Assembly: GCF_950295315.1 (NCBI RefSeq)
Contig: NC_080170.1
Span: 91,620,054-91,684,053 of the forward strand
DNA: 64,000 nt
Source of the DNA: Erinaceus europaeus
Taxonomy: Eukaryota > Chordata > Mammalia > Eulipotyphla > Erinaceidae
Direction of reading: 5' to 3'
In this document: positions 33,484 through 44,660 of the stretch, one piece after another
Layout of the letters: every line of letters begins with the position of its first letter
Numbering within the stretch: the first letter of the stretch is position 1
Notes under the pieces: generated by a model
The model's input: only the letters and a program-made list of their open reading frames with translations
The model's database searches: none
Told to the model about the DNA's origin: nothing
Program-made: the position numbers and the translations under genes

Positions 33484-33961
33484 CAGAATAGGATACAGAG
33501 CACATATTCTACCAGCTGTCTTGGAAGCAACATTTAATTAACCAGTAGTGAAGTACAGCACCTGCTTTCCCCTCCATTTCTCCTCTAGATGCCACAGATG
33601 TCAAGTGCCAAGGTCTCAGTAGTTGAGTACAGACTGTGAAGGAACAGTCTCTCCACTCCCCAACCCATTCCATCCATTCCTTTTAAAGAGGGCTTCTGCT
33701 TTCTGGAGCCTTTGGTATAATACTGTCATACACTTCCTTTCACAAATAGTAGGTCCTTCCCTACTGACCTCCTCTGAAGCCCTACAGAGAACTTTTTCTC
33801 TCACTGCCTATGCCTGTTCCACACACAATTTTCCCATCTACTTTCTGCTCTCCACAGTGGCAGCTACTTGATTAATTAACTAATGGTCTGCTAATTTTCT
33901 ATATCTCAGTGACAACACCTGCATTTTAGCTGGAGAGCCCATAGGATTTAAAAACCAATTG
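33482..33961. other. Unique sequence
   Basis: No gene. The CT-rich stretch 33640-33850 loosely resembles the 3' end of an L2 LINE, not enough for a call. Overlapping sense and antisense open frames (62 and 82 codons) show no motif. Confidence 0.4.
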
Positions 33962-34252
33962 GTAGGGAGTGGGGCAGAAGCACAGCGTGTTAAGTGCTTG
34001 TGGCACAAAGCACAAGGACCGGCATAAGGATCCTGGTTCCAGCCCTGGCTCCCCACCTGCAGGGGATTCGCTTCACAGGCGGTGAAGCAGGTCTGCAGGT
34101 GTCTATCTTTCTCTCCCCCTCTCTGTCTTCCCCTCTTTTCTCCATTTCTCTCTTTCATATCTAACAGTGATGACATCAGTAACAACAACAACAATAACTT
34201 CAACAACAATAAAAAACAAGGGCAACAAAAGGGAAAATAAATATTTAAAAAA
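33962..34252 (+). mobile_element. SINE A, full length
   Basis: gagtggggcagaagcacagc, gcacaaggaccggcataagg, B box ggttccagccc, ctccccacctgcaggggatt, cacaggcggtgaagcaggtc, CT body, a CAA-rich region and gggcaacaaaagggaaaata. Probable degenerate target duplication aaccaattg/aatgaattg. Confidence 0.9.
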
Positions 34253-34359
34253 ATGAATTGCTAGAAAGTGTGACTGACAGTTGCAAAATTGGCTCCCATA
34301 ATCCATGCTTTATGCTATTCATACTTTGTATAGCATGGTTGATGTACTTATATATACTT

Positions 34360-34408
34360 CCCTTCTCCTTCTCCTCCTCCTCCTCCTCCTCCTCCTCCTT
34401 CTCCTCGT
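34360..34408 (+). repeat. (CCT)n microsatellite
   Basis: About 12 CTC/CCT units with CTT interruptions. Next to the SINE C fragment at 34409, so it may have grown from its reversed tail. The antisense poly-Glu open frame is spurious. Confidence 0.9.
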
Positions 34409-34480
34409 CCTTCCTTGGGATATGGTAGTGCTGGAGACTGTACCTGGGACCTTTAGTTCTTAAAGCATAAGAGGTTTTTT
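34409..34480 (-). mobile_element. SINE C fragment
   Basis: atggtagtgctggagactgt, acctgggacctttagttctt and aaagcataagaggttttttt match the reversed middle of SINE C. Confidence 0.6.
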
Positions 34481-34635
34481 TCATTCCAAAAGGGTTTTTT
34501 AAACATAATTTTAACTTATAAATGTAAGTCTTCCCAAAGACAAATTAGACACTAGTGGAAAATATAAATAGCATAAGACCACTCATATTCTACATATTCA
34601 TGTATTTTTGTTAGTTTTGTTGTTCACTTTTTAAT

Positions 34636-34784
34636 AATGTCTATTTTTTTTATTAAGTGGTATTACAGAAAGGAATTGAGAGAGAGGTTGGAGATAGAAA
34701 GGCAGAGAGATACCAGCAGCTCTGCCTCACCACCATTTATGAAGCTTCCCTTCTGATGGTGGAAACTGGGGGCTCAAGCCCTTG
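34636..34784 (-). mobile_element. SINE B, head missing
   Basis: Reversed tail, purine-rich body (gagagagaggttggagatag), ctgcctcaccaccatttatg, cttcccttctgatggtgg and gggggctcaagccc. It breaks off exactly where the left arm of the inverted repeat begins. Confidence 0.7.
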
Positions 34785-34915
34785 ATTATGGAAAGAAGCT
34801 AAGGTTACTAGAAACCTTTCCCAAGGATGGCTAATAGCAGTGGTTTAGTGGTTAAGTCACTGGATATGAAGCTAGAGGCCCATGATCGAATCCCTTGAGT
34901 CGGATGTCTCTACTC
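34785..34915 (+). repeat. Left arm of a 131-bp inverted repeat
   Basis: Reads attatggaaagaagctaagg ... gtggttaagtcactggatat ... gatcgaatcccttgagt ... tgtctctactc. Its reverse complement is found at 35505-35635 with about 85-88% identity by eye. The middle has a tRNA-like B box word (gatcgaatccc). The arms are separated by 589 bases of unrelated sequence. Confidence 0.85.
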
Positions 34916-35504
34916 AAACTTTTTCATCTTTCTCAACTTCAGATCTTGCCTAGGTGTTAGAAAGAAAGCACTCTTGACCACTAAAATGTCAGTCAACCAC
35001 TAATCCTTTAAGTTAAAGTTTTTATCAGCTTTACTGATAATTCACAGGTAAATTACATATATTTAAGATGCACACAATATACATATTATCATTGTGAAAT
35101 CATTACAGCAATTCATTTCACTCAACAACTTGCATATTATCGATATCAAATGGTTGTTGTTTCTGGATTAAATGTATTTTCTAACATACAGCACACACTA
35201 AGTGAATATTACTCATTGGATCACACTTTTATGTTTGCTGTTCTACTTGACTCTGCTTCAGTCATTTGGAATTCTTTCAGTTGATGTTTTGCTCTATTAA
35301 CAGAACTTCACTGATACAGATTGTTCTGTTTGATTTGAGAATTCTTCTTGCTTTCTGGCATTTTAAGATAGTCCAGTTTCATCTTACATATTTCCTGATC
35401 TACTCCTAGAATCACTTATTATTTCCAAAGTAACTGCTCCTTGTACTAGGAAATGGTATTGGGACATCAAATTAAAAATCCTCTTCACCTTGCAAATCAC
35501 CTGA
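34916..35504. other. Loop between the inverted-repeat arms
   Basis: AT-rich and without reading frames. tttatcagctttactgataa to acaatatacatattatc may be a very old LINE remnant. Nothing encoded. Confidence 0.4.
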
Positions 35505-35635
35505 GAGTAGAGACAACCAACTCAAGGGATTCGATCAGGGGACTCTAACTTTACATCCAGTGACTTAACCACTCAACTACTGCTGTCAGCCATGCCAGGG
35601 GAAAGTTTCTAGTAACCTTAGTTTCTTTCCATAAT
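35505..35635 (-). repeat. Right arm of the 131-bp inverted repeat
   Basis: The reverse complement gives attatggaaagaaactaagg, gttactagaaac, gtggttaagtcactggatgt and gatcgaatcccttgagttgg, matching 34785-34915. Confidence 0.85.
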
Positions 35636-35744
35636 GAATAAAACCTGCAAGGACCCATTTCCTGCTTCCAATCACACCTTTCAGATGTATTTATAATTTA
35701 TAATGTATTTATTCTTATAAACATTAAATATTAATTGAATGCCT

Positions 35745-35940
35745 GGCAATGCCTTACCTGGAAGAGTGTGTTTGAGCCTCAGCATCACATGAGATTATCA
35801 TGGATGGCTGTGGGTAAGATCTACAGATGGTGAACCTTGCTATGATGTCTCCTCTCTCTCTCTTTTTTCTCTCTCTCTTTTCCATCTCTGTCTGTTGACT
35901 TCTCTATCAGAAATTTAAAAATAAAGATTAAAAAAAGCAG
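35745..35940 (+). mobile_element. SINE D
   Basis: aatgccttacctggaagagt, gtttgagcctcagcatcaca, a central part, a CT-rich stretch ending tctctgtctgttgacttctc and an A-rich tail (35922-35937). Confidence 0.6.
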
Positions 35941-36367
35941 TGGGATCAAACATCTACAGAGGCTCAGTGCCACACAAAATCCTCAATTATTGATTATGTT
36001 CAGGAAAATTAGCAGTATTTTTAATATTAATCCTTCTACTTTTCCTCTCTTCTATCAACTACACACACGCATCACATACACACATCTCTGAAGCCTAGAA
36101 AGCCTGAGATGTGGGTGTTTGCCTGACTGGGTTCTGGTGAGACTTTTCTTTGCTTATAGAGGTCACCTTCTTTCTGAGAGAAGAGAAAAGACAGAAGAAA
36201 GGTGTCTCTTCTTCTTAATAGGTCACTGACCCTAGCATATTAAGACTCCACTTTTGTCAAAGTATTGGATTATAACCACCCTCTAAGAGTCACATCAGAA
36301 AATAAAATTTCATCATATTTAGTGGGGAGCATATGTTGCAATCCATATTATCTATCCTATTAGCTCT
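35941..36367. other. Unique sequence
   Basis: No feature recognised. Confidence 0.4.
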
Positions 36368-36470
36368 CTTTTTTACTTTTTATTGATTTAATAATGATCG
36401 ACTAGACCATAGGACAAGAGGGGTACAATTTCACAGAATTCCCATCACCAGAGTTCTGCATCCCCCCCAA
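36368..36470 (-). mobile_element. L1 3' end, antisense
   Basis: T-rich reversed tail, then gaccataggacaagaggggt, acaatttcacagaattccca and tcaccagagttctgcatccc, as at 40000-40060. Only the last 100 bases of the L1 remain. Confidence 0.8.
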
Positions 36471-36574
36471 AAAAATAGCAGAAGCATTAATAAGGAAAAA
36501 GAGTAGAAATGATGGTTTGAAAAAGTGGGGTACATAGGGATGGTTTGGTCTTTTTGGAGCTATGGTGTGGAAAG

Positions 36575-36672
36575 GGAAGAAGGAGAGAGGGGGAGGAGGG
36601 GGAAGAGAGAGGGGGAAGAAAGAGGAGGAAGAGAGAGGGGGAAGAGGGCTCCCTACATGCAGGGGAGTCACA
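36575..36672 (+). repeat. GGA/GGGA-rich purine tract ending in a SINE scrap
   Basis: About 70 bases of purines with repeated gagagagggg units, then gggctccctacatgcagggg, which is the central SINE A/B word. Probably a decayed SINE whose body expanded. Confidence 0.7.
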
Positions 36673-36892
36673 CTAAATTTTTTTTTAATGACTGAGAATA
36701 GGTAGTATTGCACTGGTATTTTCTTTAGACAGTTTCGTCATGCATTAGAGCATCAGAATAGGTCTTTCTGACTGCAAGATCTAAAATTAATAATGTTCAG
36801 GCAGGGAAAACATTTCATGTTACTTGAAACACGAGAACAGCTTTGCATCGTAAATACAAAACAATGTGTCATCAATCAGGACGGCACGCTTT

Positions 36893-36972
36893 ACATCAGT
36901 AACACAGCAGTGCAGGTTTCCGTAATGTAATGGTTATCACGTTCACCTGACATCAGTAACACAGCAGCACAG
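36893..36972 (+). pseudogene. tRNA-Val 5' half retrocopy, no poly(A), flanked by target duplications
   Basis: 36916-36949 (34 nt) begins gtttccgtaatgtaatggtt and continues atcacgttcacctg. From memory this matches the 5' half of a cytosolic tRNA-Val, from nucleotide 1 to the anticodon, with three G-to-A changes. It is flanked by acatcagtaacacagcag at 36893-36910 and 36950-36967 (18 bp perfect). The duplication can be extended 5 bases to 36915 and 36972 with two differences, in which case the insert is exactly the tRNA half. No A-tail follows. It looks like a tailless retropseudogene primed or ligated by L1 machinery. It is not a functional tRNA: the 3' half and T arm are absent. Confidence 0.75.
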
Positions 36973-37918
36973 CAGGCAACTGTCTTACTTAAGAGTCTGT
37001 TGAGATCAGAACTCAAGGCCTCTGAGGCTCAGGTCAGAACTGTCCGTCTTATACTAAAGTCATCAGTATATGACAACATAACCAGACCAGGCAAATGAAC
37101 ATTTGAAGAGTTGATTTTTTTTTCATCCTCTTTGAATTAATGTTAAAAATTTCCCTTTGAAAATGAAATTTCACCAAAGATAGCTTTAGAGACTGATGAT
37201 ATGCATTCCTTAGTACATCATAGTGTTTTGTGTGTTGTTCCAGTCCTGCAAAGCCAGTGTGCAATTCAAGGGCATGCAACATGTCTAATTAACTTTCTTC
37301 CTCCTGTTAAAAGTAGAGGGACTAGAGAATGGCAAGAAAAATCAGAGATGGCTAAATTCATGCTATATAGGAATTTTTGCTTGCAGGGACTCCAAATGGC
37401 ATCAAGCTACAGAAAAATCCCTCTGTCATGAGAATGTGAAAAAAATGGAAAGCCCTCAGATGTATGCATTTTGGGGTTAATTGGGACACGGCACTGCCAA
37501 ATGTATTTGTTTTTGTTTTTGTTTTTCATGCTGAGCAAATCCCAGATGGCAAACTATGCCTATTCACAGTCACCTGAGCTGTTTTAATCCATGACAATTT
37601 ATGGACATGGGTGGAACTAAGGGGAAGACCCAAAAGACCACAGGCCTGGGTGCAGTGTTCTCCTGACACTCATCTGCCAAGAATATCTTCATACTTTTGT
37701 TTCAGTAAATTTTCTCTCAATATGCTGAAGGTGCTGTGATCTGAAATTCTTTCTCAAGGCACAAGCAAAAAGTCAGAAATCCCAGTGGGGTTCATGATAA
37801 CCCAGTGAATGAACCACACTTTCTTTGATGATTACAATTTTGCAAATATATTGAGGACTCCATCAATAGTTATAAATGAATAGGTGGAGAGAAAAAGTTC
37901 TTTATAAATAAGGATGTT
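36973..37918. other. Unique sequence
   Basis: No gene or repeat recognised. Two overlapping opposite-strand open frames of about 76 codons (37049-37431) have no motif. Confidence 0.45.
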
Positions 37919-38130
37919 CAGGGCTGGGTGGTGGCTTACCTGGTTGAGTTCACATGTCACAATGTATAAGGACCTTGGATTGAGCCCCCAGCTCCCCGCC
38001 TGCAGGCGGTAAGCTTCATATGTGGTGAAGCAGGGCTGCAGGTGTTTCTGTGTTTCTCCCTCTCTATCACCCCCTTCCCTCTCGATTTCTGGCTGTGTGG
38101 ATGTTCTTCTTTATAAAATAAGACATAAAT
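37919..38130 (+). mobile_element. SINE B, full length
   Basis: gggctgggtggtggcttacc, gttgagttcacatgtcacaa, ggattgagcccccagctccc, cgcctgcaggcggtaagctt, gtggtgaagcagggctgcag, CT body, atttctggctgtgtggatg and a short A-rich tail. Confidence 0.88.
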
Positions 38131-39140
38131 AGCAAATAAATAATTATGAAGTAAATTGTACAAACAATTTCTCAGGGAGCATAATGTAAGGTGAAAAGAG
38201 TTTCTATTGAGCCCTCAGGTATTAGTTTAATATGATTCTGGCACCAATTTTGATGTGTGGGGCTTTCCTTTCTACCATAAAGCAATTATGGAACACCAGT
38301 TGGGCATTCCATAATTCAAATTAATTAAGCACTCTCAAAATAGAGATAGGATCAGTCAGATAGAAAGGATGCATAGGGCAATGGATATGGGAAAGGATGC
38401 TGTAATTGCTGTCTTTGAATTTGCCATTGTCCTGGAATCCCCATATTTTTACCAACAAGGAAGTTCCCTCAGTCCTATCATTTAGGATTGTATAGGGATA
38501 TCAATACATAAGAAAGGGTGATTAAATAATTTACTAGTATTTACAAGTTGTAACTGGACTCAGTCATCTGCCTTCTCTTCTAGGATGTTAAGGATGCAAG
38601 TAAAATGATCCAGCCCTATAAATCTATTTTAAATCAATCCAAAAAAAAAGAAATAAAAACTTTCCAACCCATTAATCACAGGTTTAGATCCCCTGGCAAT
38701 TAGCCTCCTTCTTTACATTTTCTATGGAACTTTACAAAATTTATCTCATTAATGTAGCAAAAGACACCTTTATCTCCTCATTTAGGGAATTCCTAAAGGA
38801 GATCTGTGGCAAAAATAGGGCCAAATATTAAATACGTACTTGTTATTATAAATCATGCCATCGAATAATCAAAATGTTTTGTAAATTTGCCTCTTTCCTT
38901 CATTAAAACTGAGATAAAGTCTCTGGATTTAAAAACAACAAGAAGAAACTGACCTGAGGTTCACAGTTAGAAGATGTGACAACCATTCCACTCAGATTTT
39001 TTTTTTGTTGTTCCTAGTTTTGGCTGAATTAAACTAGGGTCTTAACTTATAGAGACTCTAGGTACTGACAAGAATAACTGGCCAGTGACAACTGCACAAT
39101 ATGGTCCAATATATTTCCCTGATGAGATTCCTCTCAAGTA
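38131..39140. other. Unique sequence
   Basis: About 1 kb without recognisable gene or repeat. Confidence 0.45.
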
Positions 39141-39340
39141 TTTTCTTTTTAAATATTTATTTATTTAAAATATTTTGTTTTAATGAGAGAAAGAGATACA
39201 GAGAGAAAGACAAAGAGAAAAAGAAATATTTACTCATTGATTATTCCTGGCTTTTGGTGGTACTGGGGACTGATCCTGAGACCTAGGAGCCTCAGGTATA
39301 AAAGATTTTTTACATAAGCATTATGCTGTCCCTCCAGCCC
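39141..39340 (-). mobile_element. Old SINE C/D-like element, antisense
   Basis: T-rich reversed tail, purine stretch (gagagaaagagatacagaga), then tggtactggggactgatcct (reversed B box region) and acataagcattatgctgtcc (reversed head). Confidence 0.65.
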
Positions 39341-39935
39341 AATGAGAGAAAGATAAACCCTTTGGTATATATGAGTTGCTGATGATCTAAGCAAGTCTGT
39401 CACTCTATCAGCTGTAAAACCTCCTGGGTTCACCTGGCAGCTTCTGGATAAGCACTGTATGGTCATTGTATATTCCTTTCTGAGTATGTCTAAGTTTTCC
39501 CCTTCATAAATAAGCATAAATTTCCCCCTGAAAATACCCTTAATTAGTACAGACTATTAGGTCACTGTAACACTACTTAGTTTAAAATGAGGTCCTAACT
39601 TTTAGTTTTTTTTAAGCTCGCTTTATAACCTGTACTGCCTATAAGTTTAACATCTCACTAGTTGTCCTCACACCAATAAACTCTCTCTTTTCTGCTTGGC
39701 TGCTCCTGAGATTACTGATGACAAGCACAATATCACAACTAGGCAGACTGAGATTTTGGAAAAGAAAAGAGAATAAACCAAGTGCTAATCATTTTAGGAA
39801 TGCTCTAAAATATATAAAAAATGAAGTAATCTACAGGAGGATGAGACTAGTGGAAACAATTTGCCATCAATGAGAATAAAACAGCAGGGGCCATGTTGAG
39901 AATAAAAAAAGTCTGATTAGTAAAATTTCTTTTTT
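39341..39935. other. Unique sequence
   Basis: No feature recognised. Confidence 0.4.
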
Positions 39936-40300
39936 TTTCCATTCTCGATTTTTTAATTTAATTTTTATTTATAAAAAGGAAACATTAAGTAAACCATAGG
40001 ATAAAAGGGGTACAACTTCACACAATTCCCATCACCAGAACTCTGTATCCCATCCCCCTCCCCTGATAGCTTTCCTATTCTTTAACCCTCTGGGAGTATG
40101 GACTCAAGGTCATTGTGGGATGCAGAAGGTGGAAGGTCTGGCTTCTGTAATTGCTTTCCTGCTGAACATGGTCATTGTTGACAGGTCAATCCATACTCCC
40201 AGCCTGTCTCTCTCTTTCCCTAGAGGGGAAAGGGCTCTGGGGAAGCAAAGCTCCAGGACATATTGGTGGGGTTGTCTGTTCAGTGAAGTCTGATTGGCTC
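39936..40300 (-). mobile_element. L1 3' UTR, long type, antisense
   Basis: T-rich reversed tail, then ccataggataaaaggggtac, ctccctgatagctttc-like, gaccctctgggagtatgg-like, ggtcattgtgggatgcagaa, agcctgtctctctctttccc and ggacatattggtggggttgt. Matches the reverse complement of 23450-23760. 5'-truncated near 40300. Confidence 0.88.
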
Positions 40301-42355
40301 AGATTCAATCCTTCTCCACCACCATATGTCAAGAAGAGCACACTGTGGTCTATTCCTGCCCTCATGAAAATAAATAAATAATCTTAAAGAAAGAGAATGA
40401 AAGAAGAGCAGGAGAGGCTGAGATATACAGTCATAAGCTGAGACCTCTAAGTCAAGAATTTCTGAAAATTAAATAAGCAAGATAAAACTTATTAAGTTAA
40501 GCAAACAAGTATCACATGAATATTTGGAAGTACAGAGATTGAATCAATGAGAATAAAAGATACAGGGAGACTTGGTTTTCCCAAGTCATGAGAACCTATA
40601 TGTGGGGAGAGGGAGAGAAATGTCTCCAGAATCAAGACAGGGACTGAGTATAATGCACAGTAAAATTTAAGTGATTTTACAATCAACAAAGAGACATTGA
40701 GGGCTTTTTTTCCCCAGTAAAGTTTAAGCAATGTATAGGAAGCACTTAATGGAGGTATAAATGAATCTTTACACATCTGTCTCTGAAATTGTTTCCATTA
40801 CAATGAATATGACTCTGACATGTCAACTACCCAACCCAGGATTGTATCCAAAGGATTGTAATAGTTTTTATAGTGAGAGGGGAGTTAGACATTCTACATA
40901 AAATTCCAGTCAATGATTTTAAATATTTAGAGGCATTTCTAAGTTATTACTTATGATGTCAAATCAGGAAGCCACAGATAATGAGGTCACACTGAGGAAA
41001 GTATGTTGTTTTGGTGTGTTAGAAGAGAGGAACAATGCAGGATTGCTGTAAACTGTTGTCACTGGAGCACTACAGGCCAACACAAGTGATACTCATTGAG
41101 TGTTACTGTTGCCCAGGAGTTCATGAGATTTTCTTTACTGGCTGGATTTCACAAACAGTATGACTGTGTCTGTCTAGAAGCCTTTAAAAATACCATAATA
41201 GGCCTATAGAAATTGCCTATGAGCAATTCATAGAGAGGGCTGGTTCTATTTTTGAAACTGGTTTGCAGAGATGCATTCAAACTGTTTGAGAACAATGCAT
41301 CAGCACTGTCTGAGCAAAATAGAGTAGGCGCCATCTTTCAAAGATCTATTCCTGGCTGGGCTGCTGCTGACTCACCAGGAGAGATAGTGAAAATCACGGC
41401 AACCAGGATGTCACTAGCAAGTAGTACTGCCTCATTTCTCCTCTAATGGGGAATCAGGACAATATTTACTTTGCCTCTCTGACCACAGTGGGATATGATG
41501 AAGTCTCCCCTATAGTGTTTCCTTCCGTCCTGCCCTCCTATTTCAGACTATGTCTGGGTTTTCAGTGAAAAGTGGAAACCAGTACTTCTGATGCCACTGG
41601 GTTGCTGACTCCAACCATACCTATAAATAATAGAAGTCAAGGACAGTCACAGAGTTTCTGTCTGGTGAAGGAATAGTTGTTAGGGAGTAAGATAGTGCAA
41701 GAGGCTGCAGGGAAACATCTCTCATGTTTTCCAGGAAAGGAAAAAAAAATAACACTTCAATCTAGAAGTAAGAAAGTAGTAATCTAAAAAACTCTCAAAC
41801 AATCATTTCCAGAGCACATGTGGAAATACTGCTGGGGTTGGAGTTGAAGCACGTAGTATGAGTCGAGTAATGTTAGCTAGGATATCACTGTTCATTGCAG
41901 GTTCAGATTTAAATTTTTTCACTGTAATATGTCAGGTAGCTTATGATTGACAGAAATAAAATTAGAACAGTTCCCTAAACAATGAACTGTCTGTGGTGGA
42001 AATTTCTTATGGAAAGCCTGAATCTTGTTATATTTCTAAGCTCTCCTCAGGACTCTAAAGATAATAAATTTGTTCTGGGACTTGTTTGCTAATAATGCCA
42101 CTTAGCCATTGGGAACCACTTGTTTGAGATTTTGAGGACAGAAGGAAAGAGGAGTTTTTTCCTCCCCTTTAAGTGGTATCTACACTATAGGTCAGTAGAT
42201 TACAGACATGGTAGAGATTTTATATTTCAATCATCCTCCTGAGTGTTACTTGCTTCAGAAGGAGGGAGTCAGATGAGGGGAAATGATGACTTCCTGTAAG
42301 CCTGCCATTCCTGGTTTTTAGCAAACTATCTTCTTTATATTTTAGTCAGGGAATT
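40301..42355. other. Unique sequence
   Basis: Two kilobases without repeat families I can name. Short open frames at 40492-40776 (minus), 41149-41334 (minus) and 41252-41446 (plus) lack start context, motifs or splice partners. Confidence 0.45.
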
Positions 42356-42610
42356 TAATGTTTTACATTGTAGTCACTGACATATGGGTGCAATTTCTTT
42401 ATGCACCATGATTCCAAAGTTCTCTTCTGCCCCTCCCTCCCCCCTCCTCCCCAAGATTCCTTTACTTTGATGCAATATACACTGTGCATGGTCCATATTT
42501 CACTTTATATTCTCCTTATCTTTCCTTACTTATTAAGTCTCTCTTATAAGTGACATCATTTGGTAGTTGTCCTTCCTTTGGCTTATGGACAATTTATCTT
42601 ATTTGCCTTT
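42356..42610 (-). mobile_element. Old L1 3' end and ORF2 C-terminus, antisense
   Basis: Reversed short 3' UTR (gattcctttactttgatgca) followed by reversed ORF2 end (cttataagtgacatcatttg). Diverged. Confidence 0.55.
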
Positions 42611-42829
42611 ACAAGTTGTAACTTAAGGCTTCATTCATCCAGACTCCTGTTGCCTTTATTAAAACTTTACCTGCTTAAAATACTTAGATTGACTTCAAAC
42701 TGACCACAATCTATAAGTAAACTGATTTGAGAAATCTTGGAAATATCTTCTGGTTCTTGATGCAAGCTAAATCTCAGAAGACCATATCCTCATTTGGATT
42801 ATAAAAGCACTGTTTGTGCTTAAGAATTC
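42611..42829. other. Unique sequence
   Basis: No feature recognised. Confidence 0.35.
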
Positions 42830-43310
42830 CTGGACTAGATGCTTTCATCTATTAAAGGAACATTCATGGAATGCCCCTTGGTGATGTTATAGACAGTACA
42901 AGGAGCTTACATTCTATCAAGAGGAGACAGGTCATAAACAAGTGAAAACATAATAAATCAAAGGGCAATGGATGCTATGGGAGAGAGTGAATACATATAT
43001 ATATTTTGCATAGTAAAGGAAGTATTATGTCTGTGGAGAAGGAGTTTTTTATATGGTAGTTGGGAAGTACTTCATTTGAGCAGGAATCTGAAAAAAATGA
43101 AAGAGTGTGTTGGAAGCAATATGGACAAAGTTTTTGACATAGTTCTGAGAATATGAGCATTCTTAGCCTGGATGAACAAAAAATATGCCTGAAGCAATGT
43201 AAACAATTTGGTTAGAAAGGTAACAGAAGTTTATATTACATGGGGTCTTGTAGACCATGGGAAGGTGTGCCACTTTTTCTCCAAGTGACACAGAAAACTA
43301 CTGGAATTTC
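42830..43310 (+). mobile_element. Ancient mammalian interspersed repeat, family unresolved
   Basis: caaggagcttacattctatc, gagacaggtcataaacaagt, catttgagcaggaatctga, gtcttgtagaccatgggaag occur in the order of a widespread ancient mammalian repeat that I recognise by wording but cannot name safely. A related start is seen at 63500-63745. Confidence 0.5.
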
Positions 43311-43424
43311 TATCATGCATTGATTTCTATGCTGAGAAAAAAAATTCATTTTTGAAAAAAAAAAGCACATTAACAAACACCTCACCAAAATTATATACAC
43401 ATAGAAAGTCTGTATATGAGGGGG

Positions 43425-43690
43425 ACAAGTGGTGGAGCACCAGGTTAAGTGCACATAGTGTGAAGTGTAAAGATCCACTAAAGCATCCTGGTTTGAGCCT
43501 CAGCTCTCTACCTGCAGGGAGGTCACCTCACAAGCTCTGAAGCAGTTCTGCAGGTGTCTATCCTTCTCTCTCCCCTCCCCTCTCAACTTCTCTCTGTCCT
43601 ATACAAAATTTTTTTTAAATGGCCTCAGAAGTAGTATATTCCTAGTGCAGGCATCTAGCCACAGTGATAACTCTGGATCAAAAAAAAAAG
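43425..43690 (+). mobile_element. SINE A, full length, diverged
   Basis: gggggacaagtggtggagca, ggttaagtgcacatagtgtg, ctggtttgagcctcagctct, ctacctgcagggaggtcacc, CT body, acttctctctgtcctataca, ggcctcagaagtagtatatt, agccacagtgataactctgg and an A tail. Confidence 0.85.
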
Positions 43691-43715
43691 ATATATATAT
43701 ATATATATATATATA
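43691..43715 (+). repeat. (TA)n microsatellite at SINE tail
   Basis: About 12 TA units directly after the SINE A A-tail. Confidence 0.95.
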
Positions 43716-43916
43716 CTCCATATCACATTACCAGGAAAAGGTATATTGAAATAGGATATCATCACCCACTACTTAGAATCACCAAAATCTAAAGTAAAAC
43801 AACACCAATTACTGGCAGAAGCACAGAGCAACAAGAATTCTCATGTATTTCTGGTGAGAAAGCAAAATGCTAGATCCACTTTGAAGGGCAATAAGGTGGT
43901 TTCTTAGAAAATTGAA

Positions 43917-44062
43917 TAGTTTTTTTTTTTTTTCTTTTCCTTAGTCAGAGCACTGCTCAGTTCTGGGTTTGCAGTAGTGCAGGGAATTGAACCCTGGGAC
44001 TTTAGATCCTCAGGCATGAAAATCTTTTTGCATAAACATTATGCTACTTCCCTCAGCCTAAA
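43917..44062 (-). mobile_element. SINE C
   Basis: T-run (43920-43933), then cagagcactgctcagttctg, gtagtgcagggaattgaacc, cataaacattatgctacttc. Inserted in the old L1. Confidence 0.85.
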
Positions 44063-44130
44063 TATCTTACCAAACACAATAGCAGTCATACTCTTTAGTA
44101 CTTATACATAGGGTTTTAAAATCTCTGTTT

Positions 44131-44387
44131 AAGAAGGAAAAATACAAGGCAGAGCTGGGACTAGACTTGGTGTATTGCACCAAAGTAAAAGACTCTGGGG
44201 TTGTGTTGGGGCGGAGTGTTCAGATCCTAGAACTTGTTGGCAGAGGAAGACCTGGGCCATGTGTGTGTGGGGGGACCTAGATTGCTATATGGAAAACTGA
44301 TAAATGTTACATATATACAAACTATTGTATTTTACTGTTGACTGTAAACCATTAATCCCCCCAATAAAGAAAAACAAAAAAAAAAAT
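44131..44387 (+). mobile_element. Short-type L1 3' UTR insertion
   Basis: gtattgcaccaaagtaaaag, actctggggttgtgttgggg, gctatatggaaaactgataa, tttactgttgactgtaaacc and ccccaataaagaaaaac plus A tail. Collinear with 8235-8465. aaaatctctgtt and aaaatagctctgtt flank it as a degenerate target duplication. Confidence 0.8.
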
Positions 44388-44660
44388 AGCTCTGTTCACA
44401 CACAAAAAAGCTTCATATATATGTAGCTTGATTTATGTATGTCAAAACTGGAAAGCAACCTAAGCATCTTTCAGTAGGTTAATGATAAACTGTGGTTCAT
44501 TGGTGGAATACTGTCTACCACCACAAACAAATGGACCATCAAATTGTAGAAAAGCATGGAGGAAACCGAAATGTCTATTATTTGATGAAAAAAAAATAAC
44601 CTAAAATGTTACCTATTATATAATCTCAATATTATGACATTCTGGCAAAGGCAAAAATGT

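Larger units (their letters stand above)
43716..44660 (+). mobile_element. Old L1 ORF2 C-terminal fragment, split by a SINE C and an L1 3' UTR
   Basis: Degraded ORF2 pieces at 43725-43915 (ggatatcatcacccactact, aattctcatgtatttctgg) and 44400-44600 (caaaactggaaagcaaccta, gtggttcattggtggaatac) correspond to consecutive parts of the ORF2 end. Between them sit a reversed SINE C (43917-44062) and an L1 3' UTR fragment (44131-44387). Confidence 0.65.

Noticed and set aside
34785..35635. DNA transposon with 131-bp terminal inverted repeats
   Set aside because: No target-site duplication at the outer edges and no transposase or MITE-like interior. A local inverted duplication or two copies of a repeat fits better.
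36916..36949. Functional tRNA gene
   Set aside because: Only the 5' half is present; there is no T arm, acceptor 3' strand or B box.
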